Made by a program: the position numbers and the translations under genes. From a virus, in the IMG/VR virus record IMGVR_UViG_3300047472_000051, positions 1 to 45,910 of that record: 45,910 bases of DNA; one strand, 5' to 3'. The notes below the pieces were generated by a model, which worked only from the letters and a program-made list of their open reading frames with translations, made no database searches and was not told where the DNA came from. How positions within the stretch are numbered: position 1 is the stretch's first letter; each line of letters starts with the position of its first letter. Positions 41,047-45,910 of the stretch are shown piece by piece.

Positions 41047-41477
41047 TGATTACGCCGTGCATAGAGTTCCAAGGTTATCTAGATAAGAACGGCTACGGCC
41101 AGGTAACCCGCAACGCGAAGCAATACTACGCACATCGCTTAGCATACTGTGAGTACAACGGCGTAACGCATGAGAGCATATTAGGTATCGTCATTCGCCA
41201 CAAGTGCGACAATCCTGCGTGTATTAACGGAGAGCACTTGGAGCCAGGTACGCAAGCGCAGAATATGGAAGATATGCGCAAGCGAGGTAGACAGTCTAGA
41301 GGCTCCACTAGACCAATGGCTAAACTCACTGAAGACGCAGTAAGGGAGCTTCGTAGACGCTACATGCCTAGATGCAAGACTAACGGTATCCGCCCACTAG
41401 CCAGAGAGTACGGTATTAGCGAGTCCGTAATACACGGTGTTGTACAAGGCAAGACGTGGAAGCACGTTCTAACCTAA
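41037..41477 (+). CDS. HNH homing endonuclease
   Basis: 146 residues. YYAHRLAYCEYNG, then IRHKCDNPACINGEHLEPGTQAQNMEDM is the HNH_3 pattern common in homing enzymes. The C-terminal part is a helix-turn-helix (PLAREYGISESVIHGVVQGKTW) for target binding. It overlaps the end of the RNA polymerase gene by 10 nt, probably inserted there as a free-standing homing gene. It converges with the endolysin gene, overlapping by 9 nt, with no terminator seen between. Confidence 0.9.
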   Translation: MGMMITPCIEFQGYLDKNGYGQVTRNAKQYYAHRLAYCEYNGVTHESILGIVIRHKCDNPACINGEHLEPGTQAQNMEDMRKRGRQSRGSTRPMAKLTEDAVRELRRRYMPRCKTNGIRPLAREYGISESVIHGVVQGKTWKHVLT

Positions 41478-41963
41478 GCACGCCTTACTCTCAGCCTTGC
41501 GCCTAGTAACCAATCCGGGAAGCGTTACTAGCTTCCCTTTAACTGTACCCTTTACGTACAGAAGCAACGCAGCACAAGCTCCCTTGCGATCACCCTTATT
41601 CAACTTACGCAGTATCGAGCTTCTGGCGAACGCACCCGAACCCATATTAAATATAAAGTCGGTGTACGCCAGTCTCTCCCCGTCTGATAGCGGAACCTTA
41701 ACCCTAGTCGCTAGGGCTTTCTGAGCTTCCGCAATATCCTTCCCCAGCAAGTAGCTGCACACGTCGTCTGAGTACGCATCCCCGACTCTCAGGGGCTTTC
41801 CATCTGGTCCCGTGTAGGCATGCCCTACGCACACCGTCTTAACCCCGCCGGGGTCGCTATAGACCTTGCTGGAGTTCCCTTCGAATCCTGCTGTGAATAA
41901 CGCTGCGGCTAGTCCTACCGTGCCGACGAGGCGGACCAGGATAGCTTTGTTGATTGTTGGCAT
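41469..41963 (-). CDS. Endolysin, GH24 lysozyme with SAR-type N-terminus
   Basis: 164 residues. Catalytic triad Glu28, Asp37, Thr43, with the same spacing as T4 lysozyme (E11, D20, T26). The first 25 residues are a weakly hydrophobic, Gly/Ala-rich segment (AILVRLVGTVGLAAALFTAG), typical of signal-anchor-release endolysins, which go through Sec and are freed when the membrane is depolarised. It lies far from the holin and spanins, cut off by the accessory genes and integrase. RBS AAGGG before the ATG. Confidence 0.92.
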   Translation of the reverse strand: MPTINKAILVRLVGTVGLAAALFTAGFEGNSSKVYSDPGGVKTVCVGHAYTGPDGKPLRVGDAYSDDVCSYLLGKDIAEAQKALATRVKVPLSDGERLAYTDFIFNMGSGAFARSSILRKLNKGDRKGACAALLLYVKGTVKGKLVTLPGLVTRRKAESKACLG

Positions 41964-41984
41964 TGCTGGCCCTTAATTTAATTT

Positions 41985-42010
41985 GTACGGGACATGAGAT
42001 AGTCCTTGAC
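41985..42010. promoter_or_regulatory. Operator-like palindrome C
   Basis: Left arm GTACGGGAC (41985-41993, identical to that of site A), 8-nt spacer, right arm GTCCTTGAC (42002-42010, identical to that of site B). The right arm supplies TTGAC of the plus-strand -35 box. It lies between the minus-strand endolysin (start 41963) and the plus-strand accessory operon (start 42041), so it could control both. Confidence 0.75.
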
Positions 42011-42034
42011 ACAGTGCAGCGTGGCGAATAATCT
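42006..42034 (+). promoter_or_regulatory. Sigma70-type promoter overlapping operator C
   Basis: TTGACA (42006-42011), 17-bp spacer, TAATCT (42029-42034). This is the best consensus match of the three. The predicted start point, 6-7 nt after the -10, falls on the A of the ATG at 42041, so the first gene would have a leaderless mRNA, like lambda cI from PRM. Confidence 0.75.
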
Positions 42035-42040
42035 ACGTAC

Positions 42041-42253
42041 ATGGAAGCGAACAACACGCGGGAGAACGGAGTGGACGAAGACCTTATCCAGATATTCAAG
42101 CGTAATGAACGGATTGCCCGAACTGTGGGTTACGCAATTGCTTGGTACAGAGGCATTGAGATTACATGCCGCAAAGATTCACGGGGACGCTTGCTCTGGC
42201 GACTAAACAACCGCCCTACAAGCCGTTTTGATGCACTCGCGTATTTCGCCTAA
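42041..42253 (+). CDS. Small basic protein, probably from leaderless mRNA
   Basis: 70 residues. No ribosome binding site precedes the ATG, and the promoter places the transcript start on it. The second half (YAIAWYRGIEITCRKDSRGRLLWRLN) is basic and aromatic. No HTH could be recognised. As the first gene under operator C it may be a regulator (Cro- or Xis-like by position only), but that is a guess. Confidence 0.6.
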   Translation: MEANNTRENGVDEDLIQIFKRNERIARTVGYAIAWYRGIEITCRKDSRGRLLWRLNNRPTSRFDALAYFA

Positions 42254-42274
42254 GTCGATAACAAGGAGTACGAA

Positions 42275-42409
42275 ATGTCTAACAAGTTCCACGTCACCTA
42301 CTGGGTAGGCTACGAAGCTCGCGTATGCAAGGCTTCCCGTGAATCCTGCCCGTATCAATCCAAGGCTATGCGCGAGGAGTGGTTGCGCGGCTGGGATGCA
42401 GCAGAATGA
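42275..42409 (+). CDS. Ribosome modulation factor (RMF)-like mini-protein
   Basis: 44 residues, AAGGAG 9 nt upstream of the ATG. The stretch GYEARVCKASRESCPYQ, then EWLRGWDAA follows the RMF pattern of E. coli (GYQAG..GRSKEMCPYQ, QWLGGWREA) residue by residue, including CPYQ and the W..GW core. RMF binds the 30S-50S ribosome to form resting 100S dimers. RMF/CrpP-like proteins occur in phages and mobile elements. The phage protein lacks the basic N- and C-terminal tails of cellular RMF. It may silence host translation or may have a different role. Confidence 0.75.
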   Translation: MSNKFHVTYWVGYEARVCKASRESCPYQSKAMREEWLRGWDAAE

Positions 42410-42600
42410 ATCTCGATCAATTCAGAGCACGCCCGCTAGTGGTTACGGTTAAGGAACTTTGCTGTAACTGCCAGAAGTTGACAGAGGGAGTTAGGCTGCG
42501 GTACGTGCAGGGCGCACCGTTCAAGTCGTGCGAGCCCTGCTTCGATGCTGAGACGCGTAACAAGGCTGCTACGTCAGACGAGGATTACTATGCTTGGTAA
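42406..42600 (+). CDS. Small zinc-ribbon-like protein
   Basis: 64 residues from ATG 42406, in ATGA overlap with the RMF-like gene; an earlier in-frame start would lie inside that gene. Two cysteine pairs, CCNCQK and SCEPC, suggest a zinc ribbon. An acidic end follows (SDEDYYAW). Function unknown. Confidence 0.6.
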   Translation: MNLDQFRARPLVVTVKELCCNCQKLTEGVRLRYVQGAPFKSCEPCFDAETRNKAATSDEDYYAW

Positions 42601-42727
42601 CTTGCTCCTACTAGCCGCTATGATCGTACTAGCGTGCCTGACTACCGCAGTAGTGTTCATCCTGGATAAAGCTACGCCTAGAGAGACGCACCCGGATACT
42701 GATAAGATAGACTGGCCGCCTCAATAA
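42590..42727 (+). CDS. Small single-span membrane protein
   Basis: 45 residues from ATG 42590, overlapping the previous gene by 11 nt. One membrane helix (GNLLLLAAMIVLACLTTAVVFIL), then a short polar tail with Pro and Asp. Might be a superinfection-exclusion or small membrane regulator, but only the helix is visible. Confidence 0.55.
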   Translation: MLGNLLLLAAMIVLACLTTAVVFILDKATPRETHPDTDKIDWPPQ

Positions 42728-42739
42728 CTGGAGCCTGAA

Positions 42740-43123
42740 ATGTCCAAGCTACTCGCAACGTTGGTGTTACTTGCTGTGAGCACCGCTGCACACGCACAGG
42801 CGTTACCTGCAGACGTAGCCGCGACATATCAGCAGCAGGCAGACGCCTCGTACACCATCGCAATGCGCGGATGCTCAATGATGGGCATGTTTCCGTCTCG
42901 CCAGGCTAGCTGTGAAGCAGCAGCGCTCCGGGACAGAGATACGTATATGTTGAGAGCGGCTAGCCTATATTGGTCGGTGGTCGTGCGGGATGACGCTAGG
43001 AAGCAGTTTAATACAGCCGCAGCGAACTGCAGGAAGACCAACGGAGACACTTGCTTAGACAGCCTGCAAAGCGCCTCCGAGGATTATTACCGTGCGGACG
43101 TAGACGTTAGGCGGGCACAATAA
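42740..43123 (+). CDS. Secreted periplasmic protein
   Basis: 127 residues with a clear signal peptide (LLATLVLLAVSTAAHA, cut before QA). The mature part is helical with several cysteines that could form disulfides (GCSMMG, ASCEAAA, NCRKTNGDTCL). GGAG upstream. No known family. Like the gene at 321 it is a secreted protein under a promoter of the same type. The end overlaps the convergent integrase gene by 17 nt. Confidence 0.7.
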   Translation: MSKLLATLVLLAVSTAAHAQALPADVAATYQQQADASYTIAMRGCSMMGMFPSRQASCEAAALRDRDTYMLRAASLYWSVVVRDDARKQFNTAAANCRKTNGDTCLDSLQSASEDYYRADVDVRRAQ

Positions 43124-44486
43124 CACCGTGTATCTCGTATTTATCCATGGCTTCCACTAGCGGCCTAAGCGGATAAAATCCCGCTCCATAATTACGAGAT
43201 ACGCTCCCGCTAGAGTGCCCGGATAGCGCGTCTGATACTTCCTCAGCTACTCCTACCTCGCGCATATAATCCTTAAAGCAATGGCGGAAACTGTGGAACG
43301 CCTTCCGGCTATCCGTTACACCAGCCTTGCGCTTAAGCGTAGAGAATCTAGAACTAAACGAAGCTGTCTTACGCCCGTTCTTACCCGGCTTTAACTCCGG
43401 GAATAACTGAGCACCTTTCTGTGTGCGTACGTAATCTATAAACCCTATCTCTATCAGAGTCTTGTGTACAGGGACACGCCTACGGCTAGATGCAGTCTTC
43501 AGGCTCTTTCCTTCACCCTCCTCTGTGGCATAGATAACGTGTACCTTGTGCTCCTTACCAGCAACATCCCGGTAACTCTCCTGCACAACATCACTAGGCG
43601 CTAACTGCCCAATCTCCTCTAGCCTTAATCCGGTATATAGCCCGATTACAGGCAGCCAGTATTTAGCCCCAGTCTTGGGCAAACTCCCAAATATCTTGTT
43701 TATCTCGTCAACCGTAAAAGGTAAGCGAGCAGTCTTAGCGCTTTTCTGTCCCGAAGTCTTAACGCCAGTAACCGGGTTAGACTTAATCCAGCCCTCATTT
43801 ACCGTTACGCCTAGAACAGCGCTCATGATGGCTAGATAATTCTTAATCGTACCGGGCTGCTTTCCGTCGGCTTTAAGTGCGGTCTGAAACTGTACGATAT
43901 GCTCACGCTGTATTTTCCGAAGGGGTAGCTTGCCGCACACTTCCCAGAATCGATGCACCACGTTATGCGCGGTAGCAATGATCGAACCACCTGGGCTACG
44001 CTCTGTTTCCCACTTACGCAAGGCCTCTGCCAGCCCTACAGCGTCCCGCACGGATACGGCTGGTGCATGGGTAGCCACTTCAGTAACGAAGGGCACCACG
44101 GGGCTATACGCGACTCCGCCTAACACGTCCCGGATAGTCTTGTCAAGACCCACCATGAAATGAGATAAAGCAGCCTCATTACGAACTGCTTCTATGTCGT
44201 CCCGTAGCTCATTGTCGTCTGGGTCGCCGTGTTCATCCTCATGCATCCCCGTCCAATCCTGTCTAGACCCAGCGGAGACCTTCACCACCTCTCTAGCGCG
44301 AGTCACGGCAAACAGTTCATCTATCTGTACAGCCACCTTGCGGGCCAGCACAGCAGCCTCTTTAGGGTCGCTGGTATTTAGTGCCCTCTGGATTTCCTTC
44401 TTACCTTCAAGGAACGGTACTAAGTCAGTAGGAACCCTACGCCTGTAGTAATACCGTGCACCGCGTCTTACGAGATGTTCGCTCAT
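43107..44486 (-). CDS. int: Tyrosine integrase, active type
   Basis: 459 residues. N-terminal DUF6538-like part (LVRRGARYYYRRRVPTDL), core-binding domain at about 145-240, catalytic domain at 250-445. All key residues are there: Arg288 (TGLRLEE), Lys near 330, His398 and Arg401 (FHSFR), His424 (SGHS) and Tyr433 (RNYG). It would integrate and excise the prophage. The non-coding DNA upstream (44487-44675) is the likely attP place. No excisionase was recognised. In contrast to the protein at 21073 it is intact. Confidence 0.95.
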   Translation of the reverse strand: MSEHLVRRGARYYYRRRVPTDLVPFLEGKKEIQRALNTSDPKEAAVLARKVAVQIDELFAVTRAREVVKVSAGSRQDWTGMHEDEHGDPDDNELRDDIEAVRNEAALSHFMVGLDKTIRDVLGGVAYSPVVPFVTEVATHAPAVSVRDAVGLAEALRKWETERSPGGSIIATAHNVVHRFWEVCGKLPLRKIQREHIVQFQTALKADGKQPGTIKNYLAIMSAVLGVTVNEGWIKSNPVTGVKTSGQKSAKTARLPFTVDEINKIFGSLPKTGAKYWLPVIGLYTGLRLEEIGQLAPSDVVQESYRDVAGKEHKVHVIYATEEGEGKSLKTASSRRRVPVHKTLIEIGFIDYVRTQKGAQLFPELKPGKNGRKTASFSSRFSTLKRKAGVTDSRKAFHSFRHCFKDYMREVGVAEEVSDALSGHSSGSVSRNYGAGFYPLRPLVEAMDKYEIHGVIVPA

Positions 44487-44675
44487 AAAGCACCTGTACC
44501 CTGTGTGACAGACGCAGGATGTATTTCCTGTCTGTAGGCCTTATCTGGCTTGGGTTCTATGATACAGGCGCTTTCCGCTGTGTACAATCTCTATTCGTAG
44601 TAGAGTTAATACTGTGTTAAATCAAGCACTTAGGTCAGACAAAGTACGCCTTGTGGGAAGCCTTTGTGTGACAGT
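44487..44675. other. Integrase-adjacent region, attP candidate
   Basis: Non-coding, rich in repeats of the integrase-site kind. A 10-bp direct repeat TGTGTGACAG lies at 44502-44511 and 44665-44674. Dyads are CAGGA/TCCTG (44515-44519 and 44526-44530) and CTCTA/TAGAG near 44590-44606, and TTAA boxes flank TACTGTG. The direct repeats could be arm sites. The core sequence shared with the host cannot be known from the phage alone. Confidence 0.45.
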
Positions 44676-44993
44676 TTAGCGGAGGTTAAGCCGCTTCCTA
44701 CCGACAGCTACAAGGTGATCCACCAGATAGGCCAAAGGTTCCGCCTCGTTAGACTGAGGATCAATCCCGCACGTCTTCAGGATGTACGAACCCGCGTGTA
44801 CCGCCTCGTGCACCAAGGATAAGATACTCCCGTCAAACACACCGATAACGCCATCTACCCGCTTGCCCGCGTCAAACCCGCCTGCCGTGTTCCTGAAGTC
44901 TACCTTTGAGTGTCGTAGTGCGTGAAACTCCTTTACGGTGTTGGTGAAGACTACACGCATACCGTAAGGCTGGACTACATACGTGGACCGCAT
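44676..44993 (-). CDS. Zincin-like metalloprotease in the lysis operon
   Basis: 105 residues. SLVHEAVHAGSYIL is a full HExxH zinc motif, followed after about 15 residues by NEAEPLAYLVDHL, where a Glu would be the third ligand. The start overlaps the Rz1 stop by 1 nt (TAATG), so it belongs to the lysis operon. No signal peptide, so it should act in the cytoplasm or be released at lysis. Similar HEAVH...EPLAYL proteins exist in other phages as unknown proteins, to my memory. Substrate unknown. Confidence 0.75.
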   Translation of the reverse strand: MRSTYVVQPYGMRVVFTNTVKEFHALRHSKVDFRNTAGGFDAGKRVDGVIGVFDGSILSLVHEAVHAGSYILKTCGIDPQSNEAEPLAYLVDHLVAVGRKRLNLR

Positions 44994-45277
44994 TACTTAG
45001 CAGGAACGCTTACGCCAGCTTTCCACGCACGCAGCGCCGCCTTGTCGCCCCAATCGCAACCTTCCAATTGTGCCCGCTCGTTAATCAGGGCTTGGGCTAG
45101 GTCCGCTACCTTGGTTCCTGCAGGGCGCGGCGCGTGTGCGCAAGGCTGGAGCAGGGAATCCGCCGGGGTTAGCGTAATGGTCTGGACAACGGTGTTAGTT
45201 CGCGTGAAACCCGCACAGCCTGACATACACGCCAGAGCTACCAGCAAAGAGACGATTGTTAGATTATTTCGTAGCAT
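44993..45277 (-). CDS. Outer-membrane spanin subunit, Rz1-like lipoprotein
   Basis: 94 residues from ATG 45277. A signal sequence with lipobox, LVALACMSGC, puts the lipid-bearing Cys at about residue 21. Only one or two prolines of the usual run are present (ADSLLQPCAHAPRPAG). It overlaps the end of the Rz-like gene by 14 nt. Outer-membrane half of the spanin complex, which fuses the membranes in the last lysis step. Starts further upstream would place the signal sequence inside the protein. Confidence 0.85.
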   Translation of the reverse strand: MLRNNLTIVSLLVALACMSGCAGFTRTNTVVQTITLTPADSLLQPCAHAPRPAGTKVADLAQALINERAQLEGCDWGDKAALRAWKAGVSVPAK

Positions 45278-45635
45278 TAGGCGTAGTCCCGTAAATTGCA
45301 TCCCAGATGTCTTTAGAGACTTCCGTAGACGCTGCGCTAGGGTTAGCAGACACAGCCTTAGCCAGGTTTGCGGTAGATGCTGCGTGGTTCTGCTGTGCCG
45401 TGGCAAGCTGTACCGCCTGTGCTGCGAATGCGGCTTTAGTGGCGGCTGCTTCGGATGCAGCTACGGCGGCGTTAGCTTCTGCCTGTGCGGTCTGGAGCTT
45501 GTACGTTTCAACCTGTGCGACTGCTGCAGTTACCTTGCTGTGTTCAAGTACGGCGTAAATGCTCGTACCAATACCGATGGCCATACACAGCCCAAGGGCG
45601 CACAGCAGGACGCGTTCAAAGATAGTTGACAACAT
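45264..45635 (-). CDS. Inner-membrane spanin subunit, Rz-like
   Basis: 123 residues: one N-terminal membrane helix (LLCALGLCMAIGIGTSIYAVL) and a long Ala/Gln-rich periplasmic coiled coil (about 35-100). This is the build of i-spanins. It lies between holin and Rz1, the usual place, and 4 nt from the holin stop. Confidence 0.85.
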   Translation of the reverse strand: MLSTIFERVLLCALGLCMAIGIGTSIYAVLEHSKVTAAVAQVETYKLQTAQAEANAAVAASEAAATKAAFAAQAVQLATAQQNHAASTANLAKAVSANPSAASTEVSKDIWDAIYGTTPNATK

Positions 45636-45638
45636 AAT

Positions 45639-45908
45639 TTAGTCGTCCTTAGTAGGTGTAGGCTGATCGCCCAACTTCTGCCACAGTGACCAGTCTTTGT
45701 TAAACAGACCGCGCTTGAGTGCTACTGCGGTACGGTAGACACGGGGCAGAGCACCCCAGATGTAGAACAGGGTAAGCAGTATGGTTGCGACGGTTGCGAT
45801 GGTACTAAGGGGTAAGCCCGCTAGCCCGTAGGCCGTTCCACCAATGCTAGTTACTACCTTTACGCCGGATGCAGCCGCGCTATCCGCAGCTTCAGAGAAA
45901 ATGCCCAT
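45639..45908 (-). CDS. Holin-like protein
   Basis: 89 residues. One strong membrane helix (LPLSTIATVATILLTLFYIWG, about 32-52), possibly a weaker one before (GVKVVTSIGGTAYGLAG), and a basic C-terminal tail ending with acidic residues. The size and place before the spanins fit a holin or pinholin; with a SAR endolysin a pinholin would be enough. The start and ribosome binding site are seen in the left copy of the terminal repeat. Confidence 0.75.
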   Translation of the reverse strand: MGIFSEAADSAAASGVKVVTSIGGTAYGLAGLPLSTIATVATILLTLFYIWGALPRVYRTAVALKRGLFNKDWSLWQKLGDQPTPTKDD

Positions 45909-45910
45909 AG
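45784..45910. repeat. Terminal direct repeat, right copy
   Basis: Identical to bases 1-127. It contains the 5' part of the holin-like gene. See the left copy for interpretation. Confidence 0.95.

Noticed and set aside
1-45910. CRISPR array, rRNA, insertion sequence, transposase
   Set aside because: No spaced direct repeats of CRISPR type, no rRNA-like segment, and no transposase motif were seen when reading the window and its translations.

Overview
The window is one circular genome of a temperate tailed phage, opened at an arbitrary point. Bases 1-127 are repeated exactly at 45784-45910, so the unique genome is about 45,783 bp. The virion genes are siphovirus-like: HK97-type terminase, protease, capsid and portal, and a lambda-type tail with G/GT frameshift, tape measure and M, L, K, I, J. 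The lysis genes (SAR-type endolysin, holin-like protein, Rz/Rz1-like spanin pair with a lipobox) point to a Gram-negative, probably proteobacterial, host. A full tyrosine integrase marks the phage as temperate. The replication genes are T7-like in kind, including a single-subunit RNA polymerase, which is an uncommon pairing with this type of virion.

Layout. 655-19686 (minus strand): the structural operon, read right to left from the terminase to tail-tip protein J and one small gene. 19687-21072: a mostly non-coding stretch, probably holding the packaging site, with an AT-rich HNH gene and a mini membrane protein. 21073-22626: the control region, with a leftward gene for a tyrosine-recombinase-like protein that lacks its catalytic residues, its promoter, two operator-like palindromes, a rightward early promoter and a leader of about 320 nt. 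22627-41477 (plus strand): a tightly packed early/replication operon of small unknown genes, primase, helicase, ligase, HD phosphohydrolase, family A DNA polymerase, SSB candidate, 5' exonuclease, endonuclease VII, DnaQ-like exonuclease, MazG-like protein, DUF3310 protein, methyltransferase-like protein and the RNA polymerase, closed by a homing HNH gene. 41469-41963 (minus): endolysin. 42041-43123 (plus): five small accessory genes. 43107-44486 (minus): integrase. 44676-45908 (minus): zincin-like protein, Rz1, Rz and holin. 321-593 (plus): a secreted moron-like gene with its own promoter and terminator.

The main discovery candidate is the control circuit. Four 26-bp palindromes share the form GT(C/A)NNGGAC, an 8-bp spacer, and the inverted arm. 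Three of them (178, 22249, 41985) overlap the -35 box of sigma70-type promoters that all have a 17-bp spacing; the fourth and perfect one (22181) lies in the early control region. Two inverted arms around an 8-bp spacer is the shape of a tyrosine-recombinase core site. No HTH-type CI or Cro gene was recognised. The gene in the usual repressor position encodes a tyrosine-recombinase-fold protein whose catalytic Arg, His, His and Tyr positions read Met, Asn, Ser and Ile. I infer that this dead recombinase is the immunity repressor and binds these core-like operators; that is untested.

Two of the operators sit between a plus-strand accessory gene and a minus-strand lysis gene (holin at one, endolysin at the other), so the same regulator could hold lysis and accessory genes in one regulon. 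Two tiny genes look like borrowed ribosome parts: a bL32-like zinc ribbon (23928-24098) and a ribosome modulation factor-like protein (42275-42409).
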